DNA of 10,195 nt from contig CAJQQW010000033.1 in NCBI GenBank assembly GCA_905480565.1, forward strand, positions 1-10,195. Reading direction: 5' to 3'. Shown one piece after another: positions 1 to 9,144 of the stretch. Made by a program: the position numbers and the translations under genes. Origin of the DNA: an uncultured Halioglobus sp. (GTDB taxonomy: Bacteria; Pseudomonadota; Gammaproteobacteria; Pseudomonadales; Halieaceae). Each line of letters starts with the position of its first letter. Position 1 is the first letter of the stretch. The notes under the pieces were generated by a model, which saw only the letters and a program-made list of their open reading frames with translations, was not told the origin of the DNA and searched no databases.

Positions 1-686
1 GCGCCGGCATCCACCGCGGCCTGAGCGAGCGCGTAGCCCATTTTTCCGGAGCTGTGGTTGGATAGATATCGCACCGGATCCAGTGCCTCCCGAGTGGGCC
101 CGGCGGTGATAACAACGCGTTTGCCTGCCAGCAGCCCGGTGTCGAACACGCTGGCGGCCGCTGCCGCGATCATGGCCGGCGTCTCCATGCGCCCTGGTCC
201 GATATCACCACAGGCCTGTTCTCCGGTTGCTGGTCCAACTATATGAGCGCCTCGCCGCGTGAGTGTCTCGATGTTTACCGCGGTGCCGGCATTCTTCCAC
301 ATTTGCTGGTTCATCGCAGGCGCCAGCATTAACGGCGCCGGACAGGCCAGTGCAACCGTAGACAAGAGATCCTCTGCGCGGCCGCTGCTCAGTCGCGCGA
401 TTACGTTTGCGGTGGCGGGGGCTATTAGCAGCAGATCCGCCCACCGGGCCAGTTCGATATGCCCCATGCCCTTCTCGGCCTCCTCATCGAGCAACTCGGT
501 GTGTACCGGGTGACCTGAGAGGGCTTGCAGGGTCAGTGGTGTAATAAATGCCTGCGCGCCTGATGTCATTATCACGCGCACATTGGCGCCGTGCTCCTGT
601 AACTGGCGGATCAATTCGGCCGCTTTGTAAGCCGCGATGCCGCCGCTGACGCCGAGCAGAATATTGCGATTGAAAAGATGTGCCAT
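1..686 (-). CDS. coaBC: Bifunctional phosphopantothenoylcysteine decarboxylase / phosphopantothenate-cysteine ligase (N-terminal part; runs off the window)
   Basis: CoaBC carries out two cytosolic steps of coenzyme A synthesis: CTP-dependent joining of cysteine to 4'-phosphopantothenate, then FMN-dependent decarboxylation. The 228 visible codons cover the whole CoaC flavoprotein half and the start of CoaB. Seen: the N-terminal [10 protein letters not shown] flavin motif (residues 12-21), the GHIELA active-site histidine (H76), the PAMNxxMW motif with N126, and the [10 protein letters not shown] segment with catalytic-type C159. The CoaB half begins near residue 190 with ITAGPTRE and the [13 protein letters not shown] motif before the sequence ends. 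H76, N126 and C159 correspond to E. coli H75, N125 and C158. The ATG at 684-686 has a weak GGTAGG ribosome site. The gene is divergent from radC, as in E. coli. It is truncated by the window edge, not visibly broken. Confidence 0.97.
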   Translation of the reverse strand, partial: MAHLFNRNILLGVSGGIAAYKAAELIRQLQEHGANVRVIMTSGAQAFITPLTLQALSGHPVHTELLDEEAEKGMGHIELARWADLLLIAPATANVIARLSSGRAEDLLSTVALACPAPLMLAPAMNQQMWKNAGTAVNIETLTRRGAHIVGPATGEQACGDIGPGRMETPAMIAAAAASVFDTGLLAGKRVVITAGPTREALDPVRYLSNHSSGKMGYALAQAAVDAG

Positions 687-721
687 TTGCCTACCCAAGC
701 TGGGAAAATAGCGGAGGTGGA

Positions 722-730
722 AAGATACCA
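722..730 (-). promoter_or_regulatory. Candidate extended -10 promoter for coaBC
   Basis: Read on the minus strand this is TGGTATCTT, a TGn-type extended -10. The hexamer 17 bases upstream (TGTCAA) is a poor -35. The start point would lie near 715, giving a leader of about 30 bases before the coaBC ATG. The rpmB and rsmD promoter candidates also carry TGG before the -10. This is pattern matching only. Confidence 0.3.
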
Positions 731-780
731 TTGTGCTGCAGCATTTGACACTGGAGGGCAGTTGCTCACGGAGGGGCCAA

Positions 781-1458
781 TTGAAGCCATTGGGAGGCAT
801 ATCGGCAGAGGGCCCGCGCAGCAGGTTGCTGGAACGAGGCGCAGCGGCATTGTCAGATGAGGAACTGCTGTCTCTGCTGCTGCACTTGGGCTTTGACGGC
901 AATAATGCGCCGCTGCTGGCGCGGAACCTTTTGGCGGATTTCAATGGCCTGATTGGATTGGCGCGGGCCGGGGGGCCTGTCCTGCTGGCTCATCCGGGAA
1001 TGGGGCCAGCGCGCTACGCGAGACTGGCGGCGTCCATGGAGCTGGCCCGGCGGCAAGCGTTGCAGGAGATGCGGGCCAATGGTGATGTGCTGAAAAGCCC
1101 CGGACATACGCGGCGATTCCTGAGGCATCATCTGGGCGCTCGCTCACGAGAGGTATTCACCTGTCTGTTCATGGACAGCCAGCATCGGGTGTTGCGTTGC
1201 GAGGACTTGTTTTTCGGCACGCTCGACGGCGCGGCGGTGTACCCGCGGGAAGTGGCGATCCGGGCGCTGCAGTACGGGTCGGCAGCGGTCATATTTGCCC
1301 ACAATCACCCCTCCGGTGTGTCAGAGCCCAGTGCCGCCGACCGCCGCATCACGGAGCGCTTGGTCGGTGCGTTGGCCCTGTTGGACATTCGGGTGCTGGA
1401 CCACATCATCGTGGGCAGCGGGCAGTCCTACTCTTTCGCGGAGCAGGGGTTGCTCTAG
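781..1458 (+). CDS. radC: RadC family JAB/JAMM-domain protein
   Basis: RadC (UPF0758) is a widespread protein of unresolved biochemical role, historically linked to DNA repair. Seen: an N-terminal helical region, a helix-hairpin-helix-like stretch near residues 67-87 ([13 protein letters not shown]), and a C-terminal JAMM metal-binding motif [14 protein letters not shown] with H174, H176, S184 and D187. I chose the TTG at 781 because GGAGGGG at 770-776 sits at proper spacing and the resulting 225 residues match the usual family length (E. coli 222). A GTG at 733 would add 16 residues, but its nearest purine-rich site (712-719) is rather far away. The gene is divergent from coaBC and upstream of rpmBG, the E. 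coli order. The family assignment is firm. The start is probable and the molecular function is unknown. Confidence 0.93.
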   Translation: MKPLGGISAEGPRSRLLERGAAALSDEELLSLLLHLGFDGNNAPLLARNLLADFNGLIGLARAGGPVLLAHPGMGPARYARLAASMELARRQALQEMRANGDVLKSPGHTRRFLRHHLGARSREVFTCLFMDSQHRVLRCEDLFFGTLDGAAVYPREVAIRALQYGSAAVIFAHNHPSGVSEPSAADRRITERLVGALALLDIRVLDHIIVGSGQSYSFAEQGLL

Positions 1459-1521
1459 GGTGTTCAGCAAGCAAGGTCGGCCCCTGGCGATGGGAGTAAA
1501 AACAGCTTTTTGGCGCTAAAG

Positions 1522-1550
1522 TTGATTAGGTCAGGGTGTTCTGGTATAAA
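1522..1550 (+). promoter_or_regulatory. Sigma-70 promoter with extended -10, driving rpmB-rpmG
   Basis: TTGATT (1522-1527), a 17-base spacer, then TATAAA (1545-1550) preceded by TGG, giving an extended -10. Both hexamers are close to consensus and the spacing is ideal. The start point would be near 1557, leaving an untranslated leader of about 85 bases before rpmB. That leader includes a GGAAATTCC palindrome, but I see no defined regulatory structure in it. The rest of the 1459-1641 gap shows no gene and no convincing radC terminator. Confidence 0.75.
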
Positions 1551-1641
1551 AGCGCGCTCTGTGCGGTCAGGGATTTTCAGAGTTTCTGGATGCCGCCGTT
1601 TATTTCGGAAATTCCCGCCTGTTTTGGGGAGAGTGAGAATC

Positions 1642-1878
1642 ATGGCTAGAGTCTGTCAGGTTACCGGCAAGCGTCCGGTAGCAGGAAATAACGTATCACA
1701 CGCGAAAAACCGCACACGTCGGCGCTTTTTGCCTAACCTGCACCAACATCGCTTCTGGTTACCCTCAGAGAAGCGCTTTGTCAGCTTGCGCGTATCGAGT
1801 AAGGGTATGCGCATCATCGACAAGAAGGGCATTGAGCAAGTGTTGTCAGACATGCGTGCTCGTGGTGAGAAGGTATAA
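1642..1878 (+). CDS. rpmB: 50S ribosomal protein L28
   Basis: L28 is a small basic protein of the large ribosomal subunit. The 78-residue product equals the E. coli length. It begins [12 protein letters not shown], the typical opening of L28 from gammaproteobacteria, and continues with [15 protein letters not shown] and [28 protein letters not shown], all characteristic. The ATG at 1642 is preceded by a GGGGAGAGTGAG purine-rich ribosome site. The same frame is open further upstream, but that extension is not L28-like. It is followed at 12 bases by rpmG, with which it is co-transcribed from the promoter at 1522-1550. Nothing is odd. Confidence 0.97.
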   Translation: MARVCQVTGKRPVAGNNVSHAKNRTRRRFLPNLHQHRFWLPSEKRFVSLRVSSKGMRIIDKKGIEQVLSDMRARGEKV

Positions 1879-1890
1879 AGGAGAAAACTG

Positions 1891-2046
1891 GTGAGAGAGA
1901 AGATCAGATTGAATTCAACTGCGGGTACCGGCCACTTTTATACGACGGATAAGAACAAGCGTACTATGCCGGACAAGCTCGAAATCAAGAAGTATGACCC
2001 GGTTGTTCGCAAGCACGTGGTCTACAAGGAAGGCAAGATCAAGTAG
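1891..2046 (+). CDS. rpmG: 50S ribosomal protein L33
   Basis: L33 is a small protein near the E site of the large ribosomal subunit. The 51-residue product reads [19 protein letters not shown] at its start, then [20 protein letters not shown], and ends [11 protein letters not shown], a full match to the gammaproteobacterial L33 pattern. The four-cysteine zinc-ribbon version is absent, so this is the Cys-free (C-minus) type. The start is GTG at 1891, with AAGGAG at 1878-1883 overlapping the rpmB stop and a 7-base spacer. No in-frame ATG lies near the N-terminus. It is the second gene of the rpmBG operon and is followed by a strong terminator. Confidence 0.96.
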   Translation: MREKIRLNSTAGTGHFYTTDKNKRTMPDKLEIKKYDPVVRKHVVYKEGKIK

Positions 2047-2065
2047 CCCGGCCATGCCGCAGCGC

Positions 2066-2110
2066 GCAGACAAAGAAACCCCGGCAACTACCGGGGTTTT
2101 TTGTGTCTGC
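2066..2110 (+). terminator. Rho-independent terminator after rpmG, with extended stem
   Basis: CCCCGG (2079-2084), a 6-base loop CAACTA, then CCGGGG (2091-2096) followed by six T. The flanking AAA (2076-2078) pairs with part of the T run. The outer arms GCAGACA (2066-2072) and TGTCTGC (2104-2110) are also perfectly complementary, so the whole structure can fold into a long, nearly continuous stem. Read on the minus strand the stem is followed by TTTCTTT, so it may also work in the opposite direction. Confidence 0.92.
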
Positions 2111-2138
2111 GTCGAGGAAAACCGGGTGCATCGCCACT

Positions 2139-2951
2139 ATGCCTGAATTGCCAGAAGTTGAAACGACCCGTCGAGGGGTGTCGCCCCACTGTGAAGGTCA
2201 GCGGGTGACTGCCGTGGAGGTGCGTGATCATCGCCTGCGCTGGCCGGTGCCGGATCAGCTTCCAGCGCTGCTAGTTGGACAGGTGTTCCAGAGCGTTGAG
2301 CGGCGGGCCAAATATCTGCTGTTTCGGACCAGTGCAGGCACTTTGCTGGTCCATCTTGGCATGTCAGGTTCGCTCCGGTTGGTGTCCCAAGAAGAGCCGC
2401 CCCGGCGCCATGACCACATAGATATCCTGCTGAAGAATGGTTTGTGCCTGCGCTATCACGATCCGCGTCGCTTTGGCTGCTGCCTCAGGTTGGAGAAGGG
2501 AGAACTACACCCCCTGCTGGGTAAGCTGGGCCCGGAGCCACTGTCCGCAGGGTTTGACGGAGACTATCTTTATCGCTGCTCCCGGGGCCGTAAAGGGCCT
2601 ATAAAGAACTTTATAATGGACGCGAAAGTTGTTGTTGGTGTTGGTAATATTTACGCTAACGAGGCGCTTTTTCTCGCTGGAATCCGGCCGGATCGCGCCT
2701 CCGGACGCATATCCCGTGCTCGCTACGACGACTTGGCGAGCCAAATAAAGCAAGTACTTACTACCGCCATAAGCAACGGTGGAACTACCTTAAGAGATTT
2801 TGTGGGCGGCGATGGTAAGCCGGGATACTTCGCCCAAAAGCTGTTGGTTTATGGTCGAAAGGGAGAGCCCTGTAAGCAGTGTGGCCACACGCTCCGCGAG
2901 GCTCGACTGGGCCAGCGCTCCAGCGTCTACTGCGTGACCTGCCAGCGCTGA
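2139..2951 (+). CDS. mutM: Formamidopyrimidine-DNA glycosylase (Fpg/MutM)
   Basis: MutM removes 8-oxoguanine and formamidopyrimidines from DNA and nicks the abasic site by beta,delta-elimination. Seen: the N-terminal PELPEVE, whose proline (P2) becomes the catalytic N-terminus after Met removal, with E3 beside it. K58 lies in [16 protein letters not shown] follows, then [37 protein letters not shown], and the C-terminal zinc finger with C245, C248, C265 and C268. The length is 270 residues (E. coli 269). The ATG at 2139 is fixed by the need for Pro at position 2; an upstream in-frame start at 2103 would bury that proline. The ribosome site is weak. The gene follows rpmBG as in E. coli but sits behind a strong terminator, so it may depend on read-through or on a promoter I cannot identify in the gap. 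Confidence 0.97.
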   Translation: MPELPEVETTRRGVSPHCEGQRVTAVEVRDHRLRWPVPDQLPALLVGQVFQSVERRAKYLLFRTSAGTLLVHLGMSGSLRLVSQEEPPRRHDHIDILLKNGLCLRYHDPRRFGCCLRLEKGELHPLLGKLGPEPLSAGFDGDYLYRCSRGRKGPIKNFIMDAKVVVGVGNIYANEALFLAGIRPDRASGRISRARYDDLASQIKQVLTTAISNGGTTLRDFVGGDGKPGYFAQKLLVYGRKGEPCKQCGHTLREARLGQRSSVYCVTCQR

Positions 2952-3007
2952 ACAGGCTAAACTAGGGCAATAAGAGAGGGGAATAAGAACCACTGGGGGT
3001 AATAGTG

Positions 3008-3406
3008 ATGAAAATAAAATCAGCTACACGTCGGGCCACGGCTGCCCTGCTAATCAGTTGTCTGGCGATGCCGCAGATATTATGGGCGCAGCAGGCTGTG
3101 GACGAAAGCCCGAGTGAATGGGCAATGGTGGGTGATCTGCTTGTGGCGAGGCCTATAGGTTTGGTGCTTACCGTGGGCGGAGCTGCAGTGTTTCTGGTCA
3201 GCTTGCCATTCACGCTGCTGGCAGGGCATGCCAGTGAAGCGGCCGATACCCTGGTTGCTGGGCCGGCTGAAACCACGTTTATGCGCTGCCTTGGTTGTCG
3301 ACAGCCCGGCTATACCAACAAGGATAGCGAGGCGATCAAGCGTCGTGAAGAAAGGCGTGCCGCCGAAAAAGCTGATTTGGAATCCGCCGCGCAGACAGAC
3401 TCCTGA
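3008..3406 (+). CDS. Small exported or membrane protein of unknown function
   Basis: I do not recognise a characterised function. The 132-residue product has a basic N-terminus (KIK...RR) and a hydrophobic stretch to about residue 27, consistent with a signal peptide. A lipobox-like LISC (15-18) makes lipoprotein processing possible, while cleavage near A27 or A30 is the alternative. A second hydrophobic segment (about 44-73) contains ARPIGLVLTVGG and SLPFTLLAG. It is followed by EAADTLVAGPAETTFMRCLGC with a CxxC at 94-97, then a charged Lys/Arg/Glu-rich tail. From memory, small proteins with an ARPxGL...VSLPFT core occur next to housekeeping genes in many gammaproteobacteria, sometimes mislabelled as transporters. 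The ATG at 3008 has GGGGG at 2995-2999; a GTG at 3005 is equally possible. A weak promoter, GTGACC-N18-TAAACT, lies at 2934-2963. It converges on coaD with 8 bases between the stop codons. Confidence 0.75.
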   Translation: MKIKSATRRATAALLISCLAMPQILWAQQAVDESPSEWAMVGDLLVARPIGLVLTVGGAAVFLVSLPFTLLAGHASEAADTLVAGPAETTFMRCLGCRQPGYTNKDSEAIKRREERRAAEKADLESAAQTDS

Positions 3407-3414
3407 GGTCTGCA

Positions 3415-4580
<1,166 letters not shown>

Positions 4581-4640
4581 GTGTTCGCGATATCCAAGGG
4601 TGGTAAGATAGGCACCTTCCCGGCGCTCGTGAGGGCGTTC

Positions 4641-4649
4641 ATTTTACCA
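4641..4649 (-). promoter_or_regulatory. Candidate extended -10 promoter for rsmD-coaD
   Basis: On the minus strand this reads TGGTAAAAT, a good extended -10, about 60 bases upstream of the rsmD ATG. The best -35-like hexamer (TTACAA) lies 19 bases upstream, which is longer than ideal. The remainder of the 4581-4751 divergent gap contains the ftsY ribosome site but no clear plus-strand promoter. Confidence 0.4.
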
Positions 4650-4751
4650 CGACCCTGACGGCTTGTTGTAAGCACGAACCGAATGCCCTGTTGGCTCAAA
4701 CCGCAATAGCACCCGGGCGATTGAGATTGATTGATTGTGAGGAGTGACGTC

Positions 4752-6070
<1,319 letters not shown>

Positions 6071-6074
<4 letters not shown>

Positions 6075-6736
6075 TCACCTTCGACCGGGTCAGTAAGCGC
6101 TTTGGGGAGGGCCACGACGCTCTTAGGGAGGTCAGCTTTGAAATAACCCGGGACGAATTGGTATTTCTCACCGGCCACTCCGGTGCGGGCAAAAGTACGT
6201 TGCTGCGGCTCATTATGTTGATGGACCGCCCCACCCGGGGCCAGGTAGTGGTTGACGATCAAAACCTGGGAGAGGTGCGCCCGCGCGGCATACCAAGACA
6301 CCGGCGGAATATCGGCGTTGTATTCCAGAATCATCGGCTGCTGCACGATCGGTCAGTTTTCGACAATGTGGCATTGCCGCTGGTCATAGCAGGCTATGAC
6401 TACCGCGAAGTTGGGCGGCGGGTGAGAGCCGCTCTCGATAAGGTCGGGTTGCTAAAGCGCGAGCATGCTATGCCCGTCACCCTTTCTGGTGGCGAGCAGC
6501 AGCGCGTTGGGATTGCGCGAGCGGTGGTGGGCAAGCCAAAAATTCTTCTGGCCGACGAGCCCACGGGCAACCTCGACCCGGAGCTCTCCGCGGAGATCAT
6601 GAACCTGTTTGAGCAATTCAATCAGGTGGGTGTCACAGTCCTGATTGCCAGCCATGATCTGGTTCTGATTGCCCGCATGCAACACCGTCTCCTCACCCTG
6701 CGTGAGGGCGGCCTCGTCACTGGGGGTGCGCTGTGA
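6071..6736 (+). CDS. ftsE: Cell division ATP-binding protein FtsE
   Basis: FtsE is the cytoplasmic ATPase of the FtsEX complex, an ABC-type mechanotransmitter at the division ring that activates septal peptidoglycan hydrolases through periplasmic partners such as EnvC. The 221-residue protein shows Walker [10 protein letters not shown] (35-43, K41), the Q-loop VVFQN (Q86), the ABC signature LSGGEQQR (138-145), Walker B ILLADEP with D162 and E163, the D-loop GNLD, and the switch histidine in ASHD. Length and motif positions match E. coli FtsE closely. The start ATG overlaps the ftsY stop as ATGA, and the gene overlaps ftsX by four bases, which indicates translational coupling. Nothing is atypical. 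Confidence 0.97.
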
Positions 6737-7713
6737 GCGAACGCCGGGAAAGCTCTTCCCGCCGAGGGGGCGCGAGTCACAGCCGGGCCGGGCTCCGTGA
6801 TCAATACAACGCGTGGTTACAACACCATCGGTTGTCGGCGGCGGATAGTTTGTCGCGTGTGCTGGGCCAGCCGGGAGCGAGTCTGCTCACCTGGCTGGTG
6901 ATCGGTATTGCACTGGCATTGCCAGTGGGTCTGAATATCGCGCTGGATAATATCAACCAGTTAAGAGCCAGCTGGGAGAGCCCCGCCAGTATTTCCGTAT
7001 TTCTCGAGGTGCGGATTAGCGAGGAGGAGGCGCGGCAATTGCAGGTCGAGCTGGCGAGCTGGGAGCAGGTCAGAGAGACGCGTTTGATTGCGCGAGACGA
7101 GGCGTTGGATGAGTTCCGCAGTCTCTCCGGGTTTGCCGACGTCCTGTCCAGCCTAGAGGAAAACCCCTTGCCGCATCTGATTCTGGTAACGCCAGTTGCA
7201 TCCGGTGATGACCAAATGACTGACCTTCATGCGCAGCTGCAACAGCATGAGGGAGTGGCAGAGGCGGTGCTGGACATGGCCTGGTTGCAACGGCTGGCCA
7301 GTGTGATGGAGCTGAGTCGACGACTGGTGATCGCAATTGGCGGCATGCTGGTCATCGGCGTACTGCTCATTCTTGGCAACACTATTCGCCTTGCGATCGA
7401 GAGCCGCCGAGAGGAAATTGTGGTCGTGAAGTTGGTAGGGGGCAGTAATGGCTTTGTGCGCCGCCCCTTCCTGTATACCGGTCTCTGGTACGGCGTGGGC
7501 GGCGGTTTGCTGGCTGGCCTGCTGGTATCCTGTGGCCTGTGGTTTCTTGAAGAGCCAATTGGCGCACTTGTATTGCTCTACGAGAGCGGCTTCAGGCTTT
7601 CTGGCCTCGGCGTGATGGGCATTCTTAACCTGGTCATCATCGGAGGATGCCTCGGTTTGGCGGGGGCTTGGGTAGCGGTATCGCGCCACATCGCCCGCAT
7701 AGAGCCGCGCTAG
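6733..7713 (+). CDS. ftsX: Cell division protein FtsX (permease-like)
   Basis: FtsX is the membrane partner of FtsE. The 326-residue product begins at GTG (6733), which overlaps the ftsE stop as GTGA. It has a basic, Ser/Arg-rich cytoplasmic tail of about 50 residues, a first membrane helix near 50-69, and a periplasmic domain of about 130 residues that would contact hydrolase activators. Three more helices follow near 198-221, 247-272 and 290-316. The segment after the second helix (NTIRLAIESRREEIVVVKLVGG) is the hallmark FtsX region. The length is slightly under E. coli (352). It is the last gene of the ftsYEX operon. No strong terminator follows, only weak AT-rich pairings in the rpoH leader region. 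Confidence 0.96.
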   Translation: MSERRESSSRRGGASHSRAGLRDQYNAWLQHHRLSAADSLSRVLGQPGASLLTWLVIGIALALPVGLNIALDNINQLRASWESPASISVFLEVRISEEEARQLQVELASWEQVRETRLIARDEALDEFRSLSGFADVLSSLEENPLPHLILVTPVASGDDQMTDLHAQLQQHEGVAEAVLDMAWLQRLASVMELSRRLVIAIGGMLVIGVLLILGNTIRLAIESRREEIVVVKLVGGSNGFVRRPFLYTGLWYGVGGGLLAGLLVSCGLWFLEEPIGALVLLYESGFRLSGLGVMGILNLVIIGGCLGLAGAWVAVSRHIARIEPR

Positions 7714-7771
7714 CCAATTTACTTATAACCTAAAAGAATATAAAAAGATGTTCTGATTAGTCTTTTGGCAG

Positions 7772-7798
7772 GGAACTTTGCGCGTGTTAGCACTCTAA
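7772..7798 (+). promoter_or_regulatory. Sigma-E-type promoter for rpoH
   Basis: GGAACTT (7772-7778) exactly matches the -35 consensus of RpoE (sigma-E) promoters. A 15-base spacer leads to TCTAA (7794-7798), matching the TCnnA -10. E. coli rpoH P3 is a known sigma-E promoter of the same form with a 16-base spacer. The start point would be near 7804-7806, giving a leader of about 35 bases. The -10 overlaps the left arm of the CIRCE element. The assignment rests on sequence match and on the known biology of rpoH. Confidence 0.7.
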
Positions 7799-7813
7799 GA
7801 GATTGAGTGCTAA
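7787..7813 (+). promoter_or_regulatory. CIRCE operator (HrcA repressor binding site) upstream of rpoH
   Basis: TTAGCACTC (7787-7795), a 9-base spacer, and GAGTGCTAA (7805-7813) form an exact match to the CIRCE consensus TTAGCACTC-N9-GAGTGCTAA. CIRCE is the operator for HrcA, a heat-shock repressor whose activity depends on GroEL, and is classically found before groESL and hrcA-dnaK. All 18 defined bases match, so chance occurrence is very unlikely. The site overlaps the sigma-E -10 and covers the -35 to -10 region of a possible sigma-70 promoter, a position suited to repression. Confidence 0.93.
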
Positions 7814-7816
7814 AAT
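7787..7816 (+). promoter_or_regulatory. Possible extended -10 sigma-70 promoter overlapping CIRCE
   Basis: TAAAAT (7811-7816) is preceded by TGC, giving an extended -10 whose TG comes from the right CIRCE arm. TTAGCA (7787-7792), 18 bases upstream, is a fair -35. If real, its transcript would start near 7823, only about 17 bases before rpoH. Another AT-rich stretch further upstream (7718-7746; TTTACT and TATAAA, poor spacing) could hold a second weak promoter or act as an UP-like element. Confidence 0.4.
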
Positions 7817-7839
7817 GGGGAAAGACCAAGAGGGGGCGT

Positions 7840-8697
7840 ATGATGACAAACAGCCTACAACCTATTGACCAGATGGTGCCCGGCGCCAATCTGCCTGCTT
7901 ATGTTCAGGCCGTCAGCAGTATTCCGATACTGTCCGTAGCGCGCGAACGCGAGCTCGCGGAAAGCCTGTTTTATAATGGCGAGCTGCAGGCAGCAAGGGA
8001 ACTGGTTATGTCGCATTTGCGATTCGTTGTGCATATTGCGCGCAGCTACTCAGGCTACGGCCTCGCCGAGGCGGACCTCATACAGGAAGGTAACGTCGGC
8101 CTGATGAAGGCGGTGAAACGCTATAACCCTGAGAAGGGCGTGCGTCTTGTTTCCTTTGCAGTTCACTGGATTAAAGCGGAGATGCACGAGTTCATCCTGC
8201 GTAATTGGCGGATCGTCAAAGTGGCTACGACCAAAGCCCAGCGTAAGTTATTTTTCAATTTGCGCAGCGCCAAGAAGTCGCTCTCCTGGCTCAGTGCAGA
8301 TGAAGCCCAATCCATTGCAGATGACCTCGGCGTTGATGTCCGTGAGGTGCAGCGCATGGAGGGCCGTTTGAGCAGCAGAGATCTCGGATACGATCAGCCA
8401 GTGGATGGAGAAGACGACAGCGCCTGGCAGGCGCCGCAGTACTTTTTGGAAGATCAGAGCTCTGACCCCTCCGATATTCTGGAATCCAGTGATTGGCAGA
8501 ACAGCAATGAAGCCCTACTGCATAGTGCGATGGGCGAGCTTGATGAGCGCAGCCGGGATATTCTGGCCCAGCGCTGGCTGTCGGAGAAAAAATCGACACT
8601 CCACGACCTCGCCGATCAGTACGGTGTATCCGCCGAACGCATCCGGCAGCTCGAACAGGCGGCAATGAAGCAGATACGCGTCAGTTTTTCTGCCTGA
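7840..8697 (+). CDS. rpoH: RNA polymerase heat-shock sigma factor RpoH (sigma-32)
   Basis: RpoH directs RNA polymerase to heat-shock genes encoding chaperones and proteases. The 285-residue product (E. coli 284) has region 2 blocks SHLRFVVHIAR, ADLIQEGNVGLMKAV and VSFAVHWIKAEMHEF, the diagnostic RpoH box QRKLFFNLR (134-142), and region 4 with the helix-turn-helix GVSAERIRQLEQAAMKQIR. This separates it from RpoD and RpoS. Two adjacent ATG codons (7840, 7843) are possible starts; GAGG at 7830-7833 spaces better to the first. The region 2.1 residues that in E. coli mediate control by SRP/FtsY and FtsH (L47, A50, I54) are L49, A52 and V56 here, essentially conserved. The gene lies behind ftsYEX as in E. 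coli but has its own control region with CIRCE and a sigma-E promoter. Confidence 0.98.
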   Translation: MMTNSLQPIDQMVPGANLPAYVQAVSSIPILSVARERELAESLFYNGELQAARELVMSHLRFVVHIARSYSGYGLAEADLIQEGNVGLMKAVKRYNPEKGVRLVSFAVHWIKAEMHEFILRNWRIVKVATTKAQRKLFFNLRSAKKSLSWLSADEAQSIADDLGVDVREVQRMEGRLSSRDLGYDQPVDGEDDSAWQAPQYFLEDQSSDPSDILESSDWQNSNEALLHSAMGELDERSRDILAQRWLSEKKSTLHDLADQYGVSAERIRQLEQAAMKQIRVSFSA

Positions 8698-8713
8698 AAT
8701 ATCATCCTCTAGT

Positions 8714-8730
8714 AGGCGGCCCGGCCGCCT
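8714..8730 (+). terminator. GC-rich hairpin after rpoH (weak terminator candidate)
   Basis: AGGCGGC (8714-8720), loop CCG, GCCGCCT (8724-8730) gives a perfect 7-base-pair stem 17 bases after the rpoH stop. There is no U tract on either side, so it is not a standard intrinsic terminator. It may slow polymerase or protect the rpoH mRNA 3' end. It lies just before the DUF423 gene, which shows no clear promoter of its own. Confidence 0.4.
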
Positions 8731-8748
8731 CTCGGTTACACTTCAGCA

Positions 8749-9126
8749 ATGGCAAAATTGTTCATTACCCTGGGTTCACTGAGTGGCATGCTTGCGGTGG
8801 TGCTGGGCGCATTCGGCGCCCATGCATTGAAAAGCAGGCTCGATGAGTATGCCTTGGGTGTTTTCGAGACGGCGGCACAGTACCACTTCAATCACAGCCT
8901 TGCCCTGTTGGCAGTGGGTGTAATTGCACTCAGTCAGCCCCAGACTGTGATGCTGAAAAGCAGTGGTTGGCTGTTTGTTATCGGCATACTGATCTTTTCA
9001 GGTAGCCTGTACCTGTTGAGTGTCACCGGTATCCGCTGGCTGGGAGCCATTACCCCCGTGGGTGGATTGGCATTCATTGCTGGCTGGGCCTGCCTGGCGG
9101 CGACCGGCTGGAAGTTGCTGGTCTGA
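8749..9126 (+). CDS. DUF423 family inner-membrane protein (YgdD-like)
   Basis: A small hydrophobic protein of 125 residues with about four membrane segments (roughly 4-25, 43-62, 70-92 and 97-122). Diagnostic of DUF423 are the N-terminal GxxxVxLGAFGAHALK block (here AVVLGAFGAHALKSRL), the ETAAQYHFNHSLALL segment, and FSGSLYLLSVTG followed by ITPVGGLAFIAGW. The function of the family is unknown. The ATG at 8749 fits the family start, although no Shine-Dalgarno sequence is visible. trmB begins 18 bases after its stop in the same frame, so the two are probably co-transcribed, possibly by read-through from rpoH. Confidence 0.93.
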   Translation: MAKLFITLGSLSGMLAVVLGAFGAHALKSRLDEYALGVFETAAQYHFNHSLALLAVGVIALSQPQTVMLKSSGWLFVIGILIFSGSLYLLSVTGIRWLGAITPVGGLAFIAGWACLAATGWKLLV

Positions 9127-9144
9127 CCGGCTGGTGTAGATGCG

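Noticed and set aside
205..513. Plus- and minus-strand open frames overlapping coaBC.
   Set aside because: They are shadows of coaBC, whose minus-strand translation carries all the conserved CoaC motifs.
733..780. Longer radC start at GTG 733.
   Set aside because: The purine-rich site upstream is too distant, the extra 16 residues are not RadC-like, and TTG 781 has a well-spaced GGAGGGG and gives the usual length.
2103..2138. Upstream in-frame extension of mutM.
   Set aside because: Fpg needs proline as the mature N-terminal residue, so the ATG at 2139 directly before the PELPEVE motif must be the start. The extension also begins inside the terminator.
3396..3412. Short inverted repeat CAGAC/GTCTG at the junction between the unknown protein and coaD as a bidirectional terminator.
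   Set aside because: Only five base pairs and no T run on either strand.
4719..4737. Repeated GATTGA/GATTG units before ftsY as an operator.
   Set aside because: The run is very short, direct and irregular. It fits no operator I know and could be chance next to the ribosome site.
7729..7768. AT-rich inverted repeat (CCTAAAAGA with TCTTTTGG) after ftsX as a terminator.
   Set aside because: It has a bulge, a loop over 20 bases and almost no GC pairs, and no T run follows. It is more likely upstream promoter DNA of rpoH.
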